The position numbers were made by a program, and so were the translations under genes. A DNA stretch of 64,000 nt from Nannochloropsis salina CCMP1776 (lineage: Eukaryota > Sar > Eustigmatophyceae > Eustigmatales > Monodopsidaceae), in contig SDOX01000158.1 in assembly GCA_004565275.1 (NCBI GenBank), positions 192,976 through 256,975 on the forward strand. Reading direction: 5' to 3'. The notes beneath the pieces were generated by a model. The model searched no databases and was not told the DNA's origin. It was given only the letters and a program-made list of their open reading frames with translations. This document shows, in pieces, positions 40,748 through 51,898 of this stretch. Positions within the stretch are counted from its first letter, which is position 1, and the number at the start of each line of letters is the position of its first letter.

Positions 40748-41538
40748 GGATGCTTGATACGGAATGAAGTAATGTTAGCGCTGTGGAGCTGCCTGGTCAG
40801 GTCCTGAATTTGTTCTTTGCGTCGACTTTCCCCTAGGCTGAAGACAGTCGACGGATCTGTTTCTCTCAGTCTTTCCCAGGCCGGCGCCCCCCTCTCTCCT
40901 TCCTAGGCAGAGCGGGATTGAATGCGCCCTCTCCCCTTTGGACCTGCCCGTGCCCTGAGGATCCCTGCCTTCCCTGACCCTTGGGACACTCTCCCTCCTG
41001 CCTCTATCGTCCTCCTCGCTTCGAGCCGGGGGGGGCGACTCTTCCCCTCCCACCCTCCTCGGGGCATTTCTCTCCCCCCATCCCCCACCCGTGTGCTTGC
41101 TACATGGTCATTCCGCTCGCGCAGCACTCCGCGGGCCCCCCTTGGCTCGCCTCCCCCCCACCGCTACTCAAGGCTGTTTCCTCGTCCTCCATCCTCCTGT
41201 GCCGTCCCCACACGCGGGTGCCTCTTCCACACATTCAGGGCCTCTTCATAACACGCCGTCCCGCGGACCAGTGCTCTTTTTCACTCCCCTGACCCATCCA
41301 TTTATCCCTTACTCCCCACCAACCCTTGCCATCCCGCACTGATTCCCCCTCGTCGAGACCTTTCCCTCCTTCCTCTCTTGCTTTCAGTCCTCCGACGCGT
41401 CTTCCTTTGTCGTCACCCTTCCCAACCCGCCTCACGCCTTCGCTCCTGCAGTCAACAATTCCGGTCCGCCCACCCGATCCCCGCCCATCCCCCCTTTCAG
41501 CGCCGCCTCTCCTCTCTCCCCCCGCCTCATATATAAGC
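40748..41538. other. Pyrimidine-rich intergenic region between convergent genes
   Basis: The plus strand is C/T-rich from 40880 to 41530, meaning purine-rich in the sense of the minus-strand coiled-coil gene whose 3' UTR it should contain. Frames here are composition artefacts. No gene seen. Confidence 0.5.
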
Positions 41539-43645
41539 TTAGCGGCCATGCCGCGCGTGTGCCAACGGGTGCGTCGGCGGCGGGCCGCCCGGAGCCCCTC
41601 GCCCTTTCCCTCCACCCCCTCCTGCCTTCCCCGCTCCCCCCCTCTGCGGCCCTTCTACCTCCATCTTCGCCTTTCTCTTCCCGCCAAAAAGCAAGACCGG
41701 CCAGAAGAAAACCCAAAAGAGGATCCGGAAGGGCAGCGTGATCAGCCCCACCACAAGGCCTAGGGCTGTCATGACAAGGCGCCAGAGCAGGTGCCGAAGG
41801 AGGAAGAAGAAAGTGGCGACCAGCACGTATTCAAGGCTCGTGACCACTCGTTCCGCGTCCAATCCGACCGCCCAGTCCTGCCCCCTTACCCAAATGACTA
41901 CCCTCCGCTTCCCCGCCCTCCACTGCGCCTGGCCCCATGCTCGCGCGCGCCCCGCCCCCCGCTTTCCCCACTCCCAGCCTTGCAGCAACCGGGGCCGGAC
42001 CTCTCTTTCCCACACCGGTCCCAGATATGCCGCCGCCTGAGCCAGTCGGGGCTCCACGTGCTCCCGATAAGGGGGCAGCACGTGGGCCGTCCACAAGGGC
42101 TGGACCCTCTTCTCCATCTCCCGGCACTGAGAGCCTAGGACCATCCGCGCGGCCTCCACGTGCGGTTGCAGCATCCGCCCCGCCTCTTCTCCTCGCCTCT
42201 TGCCTTCTTGTGCAGCCCAGGCTATCCCACACCGAGCCTTTGCCTGTGTAAGGGCCGCCATGCGCCCAGAGAACGCCGAGAAATCCCCCGACAGCGCCCG
42301 CCAGGTGTACTTGGTGGCCAGCACCTCTTCCAGCTTGGCCCGAAGCGCCTCCGTCTCCTTCTCCCTTTGCGCCAGTTTCCCTGAGAGCTGTTCTTGCGCG
42401 CTCGCTACCCGCCGATCCGCGTCCGCCACCTCTCGCTCCAGCGCCTGCACCCTGGTCTTGGCCCTGGTCGCCTCCCCCATGGCTGCCGAGACCGCCTCCT
42501 CCCGCTTCTCCCTTTCCACCTGCAACGCCCGGGAAAGCTCCTCTTGGGCCTTGCTGACTGCTGCGGCTGCCTTCTCCCTCTCTTCCGCTACGGCTGCCGC
42601 GGCTTCTTCCCTCATCCTCCCCATCGCCGCTTCGGTCCCTTCCTTTTCCTCCTCCACCCGGACTTTCGCCTCGGCCGCCGCCCGTTCCAAACCCGCCACG
42701 GCCTGATCCTTCTCTTCCCGCACGATCGCCAGCTCCTTCTCCAACCGCGCTTTCTCCTCAGACCACTGCCCCTCCAGGCCCTTGCCCGCGGCCACGCTGG
42801 CTTGCAAGGCCTGCGCCTCAGCCTTCAGCCGAGTCGCCTCCGTCACCGCCACGTCCATGCCCGCCTCTGCCTTTTCCGCCCTGGCTATCCATGCCGCAGT
42901 CTCCTCCTTGGCTGCCGCAGTGGCAGTGTCGACAGCGACAGTGGCTTGAGCAGTCGCCGCCACGGCGGAGGCTTCGGCTGCATCCAACTTGTGTTTCAGC
43001 TCCTTGACCTCTTGCGTGAGCCTCGAGGTCTCTCTGTCAGAGGCGGACAGGCTTTGTGCTGTCGTTTCAAGTTGTTTGGAGGCGATATTGAGCTGATTTT
43101 CAAGGGAGGTGATGGCTTTTTCCGCGTTGACGAGGGCCGCTGGCGTGTGATTCGGGAGAGATAGAATGAAAAAGCGAGGTGAGTCGAGGGCAAGAGCGTG
43201 AAATTCAGGCTAGAAGCTGCATGCACAGCATCTCGTCAAACAGCAACTGTATAAGACCTTCTATGCCCCCGCATCGATACAGCATGCCTGGTATTTAGGA
43301 AAGCATCCCGTTGAGGGAAGGCAGCGGGCGGGGCTACCGGGAGGGGAGACGATGGTGAGAGAGAAAAATCGTGTACGCACCGACTTTTTGCTGGAGCAGG
43401 TTCGTCAGCTCGTCCACCTTGTCGTATTTCGTGTCGTGGCCCGTGGGCACAATAAGGTGGGCAGGATCGCTGCGATAAGCCTCCTTTTTGTTCTCCAACC
43501 CGCTCGTGCTGCCATGGTTAACCGCAGCCGCTGCATCGGCATGAACGAGGGGAGGCCAGGCCAAAAGCAGGAAAAGGGCAAAGAAGCACAGATGTTTGGC
43601 AGAAGTCAGATAGATGAGCTCACACTGTCTTCTCCAAGGAACCAT
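41539..43645 (-). CDS. Signal-peptide coiled-coil protein with C-terminal membrane segment, long paralogue
   Basis: Exon 1 is 43645-43381 and exon 2 is 43139-41539, joined in phase 1, giving 621 residues. The N-terminus has a signal peptide (LCFFALFLLLAWPPLVHA). A long Ala/Glu-rich coiled coil (about residues 90-320) leads to the motif ATKYTWRALSGDFSAF, then a region with repeated Pro-His/Pro-Arg elements (LQPHVEAA, YREHVEPRL, EREVRPRLL), and a strongly hydrophobic double segment (LVATFFFLLRHLLWRLV; ALGLVVGLITLPFRILFWVF) before a basic tail. The design, signal peptide plus coiled coil plus PHVE-like repeats plus C-terminal membrane anchor, resembles plant ER proteins of the At2g24420 type; this is inference from architecture. 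It has a shorter tandem paralogue upstream with the same intron position. A location in the endomembrane system is likely. Confidence 0.75.
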
Positions 43646-44398
43646 GACCGTGGCCTGTGATCTCACACCTGCTTTGAAAACCAAGCTGGGTGATGCGGTG
43701 AGAAAATTGGTAACGAATGTAAGAGACGACGCAGGAAAGGTTGTTAAGGAAAGTGCAAGCATCACGGTCATCAAGTTGAAAGGGAACTCATCGCAACGGC
43801 GGCCATGTAGTAGCCTGCGTATATGCTGTGTATTCCCTCAACCGGGCGACAAGGTGCGGGAGGGAGTGAGGACCCGAAGTACCAAGTATCCCCTTCCCTC
43901 GCCAAGACACGACGATCCAGCGGGCTCGCGGTACGGGCATATGGGCCAGCCCTTGGACCGAAAGGGTTTACAGGTTTTTGGTTGTCATCCAGCGTTTGAG
44001 GGCAGGAAAATATGTCGGTAAGGTGGCTAGGCCCTCGGAAAAGATAGTTTGGGGAAAATGCTCACATTGCCTTCGTCGCTCAATATATCTTTTGTAGTAG
44101 TAGCTAGAAGCTAATAATTTCTGTTCAACGAATACAGTCTGGAATGAAACAAAGCCCTTTTCATCTTTTTGAACTTTTCCTGCAAATTACGCTTTAATCT
44201 GTGGCAAGGACCTTCCTTCCTTGACAGCTAAATCTACTCCTTTCTCATACTTTCGAGCTTTGACACAACTATGGATAAGATCTATTGAAACGATGTCGTA
44301 TGAGGCTCTCAGATGAGAAGCCTGCATAATATGAGCCTACAATATGAACGACGACGACTGACAAGGTGTGTTCAGGTAATGTACATTCGTATTGACTT
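43646..44398. other. Spacer between the coiled-coil paralogues
   Basis: Promoter region of the long paralogue and 3' region of the short one (both minus). No gene recognised. Confidence 0.45.
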
Positions 44399-45697
44399 TT
44401 ACAAACGCTCCCACTTTTTGTTGAACCACGCGACAAAGTCAGAAGACAAGGTTCGAAACGAGTACTTAGTCCTCACAGTGCGCCGAAGCTTGGCTTTTGT
44501 ATCGGTCACTTCTTTTTGTTTCGTCTTGAGCTGCTCCTCTAAGCTCTGGCGGGCCGTCGCAGCTTCGCTGTGTGCCTTAATCAACTCGGTTTCTAGAGAT
44601 TGGATCCTCTCAGCCGCCTCAGCCGCCTCCTTCTCCGTCTGAGAAGTCATGGAATCCAATTTCTCTTGTTTCGTCTTCAGCTGCTCCTCTAAGCTCTGGC
44701 GGGCTGTCGCAGCTTCGCTATGTGCCTTAATCAACTCGGTTTCTAGAGATTGGATCCTCTCAGCCGCCTCAGCCGCCTCCTTCTCCGTCTGAGAAGTCAT
44801 GGAATCCGTTTTCTCTTTCTCCGCAATTAAATTTTGTGCATATTCTGCTTCCAAATTTTTCAGTGACGAACTCTTTTCCTTCATTTCATCTTCGAGAACG
44901 GTTACTCGAGCCTGGAAGCTCTGCTTTTCCTCCTCCCAAGCAGCTTTTTGCGCCTCCTTTTCTTGCTCTGAATCTCCGCCTTCTTTGGTTGCTTGCGTCA
45001 ATTTAGCTTCCAGGTCATCGACTTTCTCTTTCAGTCGCAAGATTTCCGCTGCCGCATCGCGTGTTTCGGTCCGTTCTCTCTCCAACTGGGAACTGTGCAG
45101 TGAAGCTTCCTCTGCCTTTGAGTTTAATTCCGTCACCTTTTCAGATAATTTGCGAATCTCCTCTTCAGAGGTGGCCAAGCGCTCCACTTTGTCTTTCAGC
45201 TCATCTTGCAGGGAGTTGATGGAGCTTTCTAACGCGGACAGGGCAGCTTGCGTAGTATGAAAAGAAAGCAAGAGAATCGACAGTCAATTGCCAGGCTTGA
45301 TGCAACCCCACGGTTAGAGTGAGAAGAGATTCAGTGGTAGAAGACTTTTAGCTAGTTGAGAAATTTCGTTTGTTCTGTTCAGACCATATGACCTAATCAC
45401 TACACAGAGAGCATTGTCACGGACGTGCAACTATCATGATCTGCACTTACCGTTCTTTTCGTTCAACAAGTTGAGCATGTCGCTTTTTTTATCTAATGGC
45501 GCTTCATATCCAGAATCAATAATGAAATCAGCTTTCTCAGTTTCGTGCGTGTCTTGAATATCATTGGCCACTACATCATCTCCAAGAACTCCAATGGGTA
45601 CGTCAACAAGGCAGAGCAGAAAGATCGAACAGTACAACCCAAAAAATTTTAAAACGGCACATAGACTGTTCTTGTTCCTCATTACTGTCCTGTTCAT
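44399..45697 (-). CDS. Signal-peptide coiled-coil protein, short paralogue without membrane anchor
   Basis: Exon 1 is 45697-45451 and exon 2 is 45246-44399, joined in phase 1, giving 364 residues. A signal peptide (CAVLKFFGLYCSIFLLCLV) is followed by an acidic segment and then a continuous coiled coil. The splice junction reads AALSALESSINSLQ, the equivalent of AALVNAEKAITSLE in the long paralogue, at the same intron phase. The C-terminal motif RTKYSFRTLSSDFVAWF matches ATKYTWRALSGDFSAF of the long copy, but the protein stops 11 residues later, so it lacks the Pro-His repeats and the membrane segments. A 50-residue block with SQTEKEAAEAAERIQ is present twice in tandem (see repeat). The product should be soluble in the ER lumen or secreted, and could pair with the long paralogue through the coiled coil. 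Confidence 0.75.
44518..44817. repeat. Near-perfect 150-bp tandem duplication inside the short coiled-coil gene
   Basis: TCGTCTTGAGCTGCTCC at 44521 recurs as TCGTCTTCAGCTGCTCC at 44671, and the sequence between matches with only about three differences over 150 bp. It encodes two 50-residue copies in frame, which preserves the heptad pattern only approximately (50 = 7x7+1). The low divergence indicates a recent event. Confidence 0.9.
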
Positions 45698-47640
45698 TTG
45701 TGTACTGTTTTATCTTGAGAAGACGTGAGAAAGTAGATGAGTCCACGATGCGGTTATTGGCGAATCGATCGCTCAGGTCCTAACTAGAAAGCAATGCTCT
45801 TTTCAGCGCTTTGGAAGCAACAGTCGACAATGTCATTGCACTCACCGACAATATAATGTCCTAGGATATAACATTAAGATAGCTAACGTTATATGGTCCT
45901 GTTCGAGCAAAAAGCGTTGCGTTGACTGAACTCGGTAACGGTCGTCGTACTTGGCTTAAATTTTCAAAAAGTTAAAATGTACAGTTCCTGTTGATCGACA
46001 AAAATTCTGAGAGAATATGGCCCATATCTGTGTACAAACTGTGGCGGGTAGGAGAACCTGTACCATGATGCTGCTTCTGTTATAGATGATGTGCATTCAA
46101 CAGAGTGTGCACCTCCGCAACCTTCTCGTAGCGGCGGAGTGGCTCGAGGTCGCTCAGTCCATTGTGCAGGTTTCGCGCACCAATGAAAATATTGAAGATC
46201 TTAATGGTTATTGGAGGCAATATCTTGAGTTACGGCAAAGAAAGCCTTCTGTCAGGTTTCAACTCGCCAGCATCGTCGTCTTATGAGTCCTACATCGCCT
46301 GAGATTTATCAGAAGAGGAACTGTTTAACTTTGCTCGGATCCCCCAAGACTTCAGCCGAGCATCGAGATAAATAATGGCTTCAAAAGGATTAAAATGAAT
46401 GATAATTTTATCAACAGGGAAAGCCCTGATACATTTTAATAAACTATACTCTGTCTCGATATCTTTGCAAGCCATAAGCTTGGTGTCATACCATGTCCTT
46501 TGGGAAACATCAGATTACCGCACTCTCATGAGCATCGACATACCCCTTCGTCCTCTCTTTCAAAAATTGCCTTTAGCACTATGAGGTTTGAACGTCATGG
46601 CCAATTGCATAATAATTTTGAAACACTGTGGCTATGTGTGTCATTTCTCAAGTGGTTCAAAAGTAAGGCCAAGATTTATATGTTTCTCGCGTGTTGCTCG
46701 CTTTAATTCAGTGGCGCACGTTCTTCCTCTTGATTTCTTTTAAGTGTCAAAAAATAAATAAAATTTCGATGGTGCTGGTCGCTTACAAGTCGATAGACTT
46801 TGTTTAAGCTTCGAAGTACCTAAGAAAAACGTCCAATGGGCCGTGCTTATATGCTTTTCTACGTGGAATTTGTAATAAGAAGAAAAATGAGCAACGGCAA
46901 AATCAAAGAAGTGTATATCTCAGCAGAGCATTATTGTAATGCAGGTAAGTTTAAAACGTTTCTGTTTCTGATAGTCTTGAAATGAAGGGGTCTACACGCC
47001 TGGTCTTATCCCACTGAACTGGTTGTTCTATGCAGCAACGAAACATCACAATTTCATGGCAAGCGGGAAGGAGTACAGGGATAACCTGCGTTTCTACTTA
47101 CTATGTCAGGACTATCATCGCGCTGTGTCGGTAGAAAAAGGAGGATTGAGAATTTTTCACAATCTTTTCGATAGGCCATAATAATAGCTCGGACCGGCGA
47201 CTTGTAGCGTCGCTGTCTAGACGCCATGACCTATTGCAGCACCCAAAAGGACGTCTGTGCATATCATAGGGATGTCTAACCATTCATAGATGGCATCCTT
47301 GGCGATATCCTTCCTTATTCATTGTAAGAGGATCGAGAGGAGACGGAAACAGAGGCCTGCGTCCAAGCAGGAGATACAGATATCTGACGACTTGATCAGA
47401 GCATCATGTTGTTCGATACGCACATCTTGTCACAGGTTTGCCTGTCTCGGGAATACAATTCAGCTTAGCTTGCCTGGTACAGTTAAATTATACCTTTGTA
47501 TGGAGTATTTAAGTGAACGCATGTGTAGTCAGTGCTTTTCTGTCCTCACTCATACCCTCTGTGGCCCTCGTTACCCTATACTTCCCAGCTTATTTTCCTG
47601 TTAACGAGGGAGCCCACCTCCGCGGCACCCAGCGTCCATC
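45698..47640. other. AT-rich intergenic region, 1.9 kb
   Basis: The longest gene-free stretch in the window. Only short frames (for example plus 46086-46286 and 47290-47604) with no recognisable feature. Promoters of the short coiled-coil gene (minus) and LCB1 (plus) are expected at its ends. Confidence 0.4.
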
Positions 47641-49233
47641 ATGGCAGCCGATCCATCGTTAGGAGACTCCTTTATAGACCTGACAATCGCACTGGAGCAA
47701 CTCTGGCAGCAAATGCGGCGTGAGCTTTCCAGGGATGGTGTAAAGGAATGGCTTTTAGGCGCTCCGGCACGCTACAAAAAGTGGTGGCTGCACTTGGTAG
47801 AGCATGCTCCTGGCCACGTGGTGGTCGAGACAGCCTTGATTCTGTTCATTATATGGTTGATCTTCTTGAGGAAGACCGTGGACCCGTCCAAGGAGGACAG
47901 TTTCTTGTCGGAGAAGGAAATCGACCAGCTGGTGGAGGAGTGGCAGCCGGAGCCCTTGGTTCCGGGCCCGGACCCGGCCTGGGATGAGGAGGACGCGCAG
48001 GCCTTGGTCGTAGAGGAGGTAGACGGCACGCGGGTGGTCGTGAACGGGAAAAAATTGATAAACATGGCGTCCTTCGACTTCTTGGGCCTGGCCGGTCGAG
48101 GCGAAGTCAAGGAGGCGGCCCGCGCCGCCCTAAACAAGTACGGGTGTGGTTCTTGTGGACCGAGAGGCTTTTACGGCTCCATCGATGTGCACGTGATGGC
48201 CGAGCAAGCGATGGCGGCTTTCTTGGGCGCGGAGGAGGCCATTTCCTACTCGGACGCCGCCTCCTCGGTTTCCTCCACGCTTCCCGCCTTCGCCAAGAAG
48301 GGCGACCTATTGATCGCGGACGAGGGCGTATATGAGCCTATCCAGACGGCCATCAACCTCTCGCGCGCCCAGGTCCGGTATTTCCGCCACAATGACATGG
48401 AGGACTTGGAGCGTGTCTTGCGGGAGGTGGCGGAGGAGGACCGGCGACTGGATCGGAACGAGCGAGAACAGCGTCGGTTCATCGTCGTAGAGGGCCTGTA
48501 CAAAAACTTCGGGGACCTGTGCCCCCTCCCCGCCCTCATCGCCCTCAAGCGCCAGTACCGGTACCGCCTCTACCTAGACCAGACCTTCTCCTTCGGGTGC
48601 TTCGGGACGGCGGGCCGCGGTCTGGCCGAGCACTTCGGCGTGCCCCTCGCTGACATCGAGGTCATGTCCGTCTCGATCTCGCACGCCCTGGGCTCGGTGG
48701 GGGGCATGTGCGTGGGCACCTCTGAGGTCGTGGACCATCAGCGGCTCTCGGGGGCAGGCTACTGCTACTCCGCCTCTGCCCCGCCCTTCACCTCCTCCGC
48801 GGCCATGGCGGCCTTGGCCCTCTTGGAAAAGGAGCCGGAGTTGGTGACGAAATTGCGCGAAAATGCTGTTTGGCTGGCTCGGGCGCTGGGGAAAATTCCG
48901 GGGCTGAAAGTGAGGAGCCAAGAAATTTCCCCCGTGCTGCACGTAGGCGTGGCCGAGGCGGTCTCGAACGGATGGACGCGGGAGGAGGAGGAGCGGGTCT
49001 TGCAAGCCATAGCGCGGGCATGTGTGGACGCCGGGTACGCCGTGGTCACGAGCAAATACACAGTGTTGGACGTGGAGGCCGTGTCGAAAGGAGGGCTCTT
49101 GCCAGAGCCCTCGCTGCGGCTGGCGGTGTCGGCGGTCCACACGCGGGCCGAGCTGGAGGGGGCGGTAGAGGCGATCAGGAGGGGCGCCGCCGGGGTCCTG
49201 AAGAAGCACGCGGGTCGGAGGACGGGGGGGTAG
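47641..49233 (+). CDS. LCB1: Serine palmitoyltransferase subunit 1 (LCB1)
   Basis: A single exon of 530 residues. A membrane helix at residues 60-76 (VVVETALILFIIWLIFL) anchors it in the ER. The alpha-oxoamine synthase fold follows: MASFDFLGLAGRGEVKEAA, CGSCGPRGFYGSIDVHVM, EEAISYSDAASSVSSTLPAF, RRFIVVEGLYKNFGDLCPLP, and YRLYLDQTFSFGCFG. Where the catalytic subunit LCB2 has the PLP-binding lysine in GTFTKSFG, this protein reads SVSISHALGSVGGMC, so it lacks the lysine, as expected for LCB1. LCB1 and LCB2 together condense serine and palmitoyl-CoA, the first step of sphingolipid synthesis. The length agrees with plant LCB1 (about 480). The C-terminal tail is basic and unconserved. Confidence 0.96.
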   Translation: MAADPSLGDSFIDLTIALEQLWQQMRRELSRDGVKEWLLGAPARYKKWWLHLVEHAPGHVVVETALILFIIWLIFLRKTVDPSKEDSFLSEKEIDQLVEEWQPEPLVPGPDPAWDEEDAQALVVEEVDGTRVVVNGKKLINMASFDFLGLAGRGEVKEAARAALNKYGCGSCGPRGFYGSIDVHVMAEQAMAAFLGAEEAISYSDAASSVSSTLPAFAKKGDLLIADEGVYEPIQTAINLSRAQVRYFRHNDMEDLERVLREVAEEDRRLDRNEREQRRFIVVEGLYKNFGDLCPLPALIALKRQYRYRLYLDQTFSFGCFGTAGRGLAEHFGVPLADIEVMSVSISHALGSVGGMCVGTSEVVDHQRLSGAGYCYSASAPPFTSSAAMAALALLEKEPELVTKLRENAVWLARALGKIPGLKVRSQEISPVLHVGVAEAVSNGWTREEEERVLQAIARACVDAGYAVVTSKYTVLDVEAVSKGGLLPEPSLRLAVSAVHTRAELEGAVEAIRRGAAGVLKKHAGRRTGG

Positions 49234-49495
49234 GAGGTTGGGCTCGAGAGCCGGCGAGGGAAAGAAAAAGGCCGGGAAAAATGGAGCAAGGGGAAAGGGG
49301 AACGCTGGGTGGTTGCTTTCTTTCAGGAACGGACCGAGTCTTCGTGCACCCCGCCGAACTACGCCATGGTTTCGGCGGCTGCCTCCCTCACTCTTCTCTC
49401 CCTCCCCTCCCTCCGTCACTCCCTTCCCCAAGAGGGATTTACCGGTGGAGGTCTCTCCCCCCTCCCCCCCCCTCCCCCCCCGCCTTCCCAGTACT

Positions 49496-49595
49496 NNNNN
49501 NNNNNNNNNNNNNNNNNNNNNNNNNNNNNNNNNNNNNNNNNNNNNNNNNNNNNNNNNNNNNNNNNNNNNNNNNNNNNNNNNNNNNNNNNNNNNNN
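49496..49595. other. Assembly gap (100 N)
   Basis: Exactly 100 N, the usual placeholder for a gap of unknown size. It interrupts the minus-strand membrane protein gene and sits at the end of a C-run tract (49456-49485) that is G-rich on the minus strand. Confidence 0.99.
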
Positions 49596-51174
49596 CCCTC
49601 CCCCATGTCCCCCCGGACGCGCTCCGCCTCCTGGTTCAACCTCCCGCCCACCCAGGTCCCCACCCGCCACATTTTTTCGCGCACTTTCCAGCGGGCGTCC
49701 AAGGCGGCGGCGTGTCCGTAGGAGATGTGGAAGACCTTCCCCAGCTTCCGCCATACCAACAGCTCCTGTTCCAGCGCCCGTACCAGACCCAAGACCGCCA
49801 CGAGCTTCATGCCTAGGCAGCGGGCCATGTCCCCGCCCCGGTCCCGGAGCGTGGCCGTATACCCCCCCAGTCCCCCCCCGGCCAAGGCCAGGAGCCAGGC
49901 TGGGAGGAAGAAGAGGGAGATAAAGTGCGCGAGAAGGTATCCCAGAAAGGCGCCCACAAAGACTAGGACGGCCAGGGTCTGAGTCATGCTGAACTCCACG
50001 TCGCTGAGGGGGAGAAGGAGGGAGGGAGGGAGGGAGGGAGGGAGGGAGGGAGGGTGAATGAGCGGGAAACCTGCCGTCCTGCTACGTGAATGTGGCCTGA
50101 TTCCGAGTATGCTTACTCGCCATTTACGCCATCTTTCTTCCCTCCCTCTCTCCCCCTCTTTGTGTCATCCCCCGCGCGCCCTCCCCTGGCTGCATCCTCA
50201 ACCCCTCCCGCCCTAATTTCTTACCTCGGCGACGCCCGTACGTAAGCCCAAGGATTTTCCACGGGCGGGAAAGGCCGCCGGGGCGCCAGTCGAAGCAAGG
50301 GGCGCAGCTGATGGAGGGCGGGGTAGGCCGTCCCCGTCCGGGCTTGACGCTCCACCAGATAGATGAGCAGCAAGCCGAGGGCGCGAAACAGGTCCCCGAA
50401 GTCGTTCCTGAGCAGGGAGAGGAAGAGGCCCAGACCCAGGCCGGCGAGGGCGCAGGAGGCTGGGCGGTGGATGGCCGAGGCGCTCAATCCCAGCCCCAGG
50501 CCCGTCCCCGCGACGCCCGCAGCCAGGGTCACCGCCATGCGCCCCTGCCATCGGGCACAGTACAGGTCCACGGGGTCGGCCGGGCCTGCCTCTGGGCCCT
50601 CTTGGCCCTCGCCCTGCCCCTCCATGCCCTCCACATAGGTCTCCTCCTCCTCCTCCACCAGGTACTGAGCCTGATACCGGAATCCCTCTGTCCTCTCCCT
50701 CCCGTCCCGGCGGCGTCCCACCCCTCCCCACGCTGCCCCCTCCCGCGGCATTGGGAGGGGGGAACCGCCAGCAGTGGACGCGGAAAGGGGGCGCCGGTTC
50801 CGTACTTTGCCCGGGGCCCGCCTCTCATTCTCTTCCTCTTCGTCCCCAAGGTAGGGGGGGTATCCCCCTCCTGCGTGTGAAGGTCGGGAAGCCGAGGGCG
50901 GTGGGGGCTGACCGTTAGGGCGGCCCGGAGTGTAAGAGGAAGGACCATCGTGATACGACCATGGATTGCCGTTGGGATTGCTGGGGGACGCAGCAGACGG
51001 GGGAGGGGGTGGCCGGGCGTGGGCGGTCGGAGGAGGGCAGGAGAAAGTGAAAAGGACGGTGTAAGCAGCCGCTGTTGCAGCGGTTAGGGCCCGCGGGAAA
51101 GGTCGTGGCCGCTTCCGTCGTCCGTGAAAGCTGCAGGTGGTGGAGGACGCGGCCCGCATGTGCGCATCCGACAT
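49596..51174 (-). CDS. Multi-pass membrane protein of unknown function, cut by the gap
   Basis: Exon 1 is 51174-50225 and exon 2 runs from 50003 into the gap at 49595; the intron (50224-50004) is GT-AG and phase-consistent (AG|C). The N-terminal part has a hydrophobic stretch (ALTAATAAAYTVLFTF) followed by PPTAHARPP, a possible signal. A long Pro/Gly/Ser-rich region leads to YCARWQGRMAVTLAAGV and a series of hydrophobic segments (GLGLGLSASAI, CALAGLGLGLFLSLL, LGLLLIYLVER). Exon 2 adds LAVLVFVGAFLGYLLAHFI and LFFLPAWLLALAGGGLGGY, then a soluble helix with KVFHISYGHAAALDARWKV. I do not recognise the family. The 3' end lies in or beyond the gap; a frame continues to 49439 only if the gap length were exact. 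It converges with LCB1. Upstream of 51174 the frame is open without ATG for another 24 codons or so. Confidence 0.6.
50019..50054. repeat. (GGGA)n tract at an intron 3' end
   Basis: About nine GGGA units on the plus strand, which is a CCCT polypyrimidine tract in the sense of the minus-strand gene and lies just upstream of its ctcag acceptor. Confidence 0.9.
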
Positions 51175-51898
51175 GGTGGAAGCGCCAACTCTGGCGGGGT
51201 AGGAGGAGATCGACCAGGACACGAGCGACCAGAAGCCGACCCCGGGCTTTTGCGCGGCCTATGACGCAACAAAAAGAATGAGTACGTGAGGTCAAGACTT
51301 ATTATTTGCAACGAAGACACACCTCCCCGATCATATTGCCAGTGGACCGTCGATGGCCCTCACTGCTCTGGTCAAGGAGCCCTTGATCCTTGATGCGTCT
51401 ACATACTAGGGTTACTCGCCACAAATTCCGCCCCGGTGCTGCAATCGGTACGCGTAAATCCAGGGAGATAAAAACCTGCCGTCCACTCCCGTCCTACACC
51501 CCACCCTGCTTCTGCGTGCAACGCCCATGCGGCCGCCAAGGCCCGGGCATCGCAGGACCCAATGGCATGTTACCGCGAGATCGATAGAAGGGCCAGGGGC
51601 GTCGCCGAGGTCGCCGAGAGCGTGAGAAGCTCGGAACGGTCCCCTCCTTCTCCGTCTTCGTCCCCATGTGCCGCGGCCTCAGAGCGGCTTGTGCCATGCC
51701 GAGGCACGCGTGCGCAGTGTGCTACGGTCAGCATGACGATACACTAAGGGGGGAGACGCTGGTGCTCCAGTGGTAGAGAATGTGCGATCTTGGTAGCCTT
51801 ATACTCCAACTGCCGGGTTTCTATGCTGAATTCCTCTTTGTAATATTTCGTGCTTTCACGCTCACAAAAACTACAGAAGCCGAGCCTTCTGACCAAAA
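51175..51898. other. Intergenic region with divergent promoters
   Basis: Between the membrane protein (minus) and proteasome beta-1 (plus). A tRNA-like A-box sequence (CCAGTGGTAGAG, around 51765) is present without a matching acceptor stem; see rejected items. No gene recognised. Confidence 0.45.

Noticed and set aside
48574-49431. Minus-strand frame opposite LCB1
   Set aside because: Antisense shadow; LCB1 motifs are unambiguous on the plus strand.
50019-50054. GGGA tracts considered as a CRISPR-like or satellite array
   Set aside because: Simple 4-bp microsatellites without spacers, scattered through introns and UTRs.
51752-51826. A-box-like CCAGTGGTAGAG followed by a GGGTTTCTATGC stretch, reminiscent of a tRNA
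   Set aside because: No acceptor stem pairing, no proper B-box, and no foldable anticodon arm; at most a decayed tRNA-like sequence.
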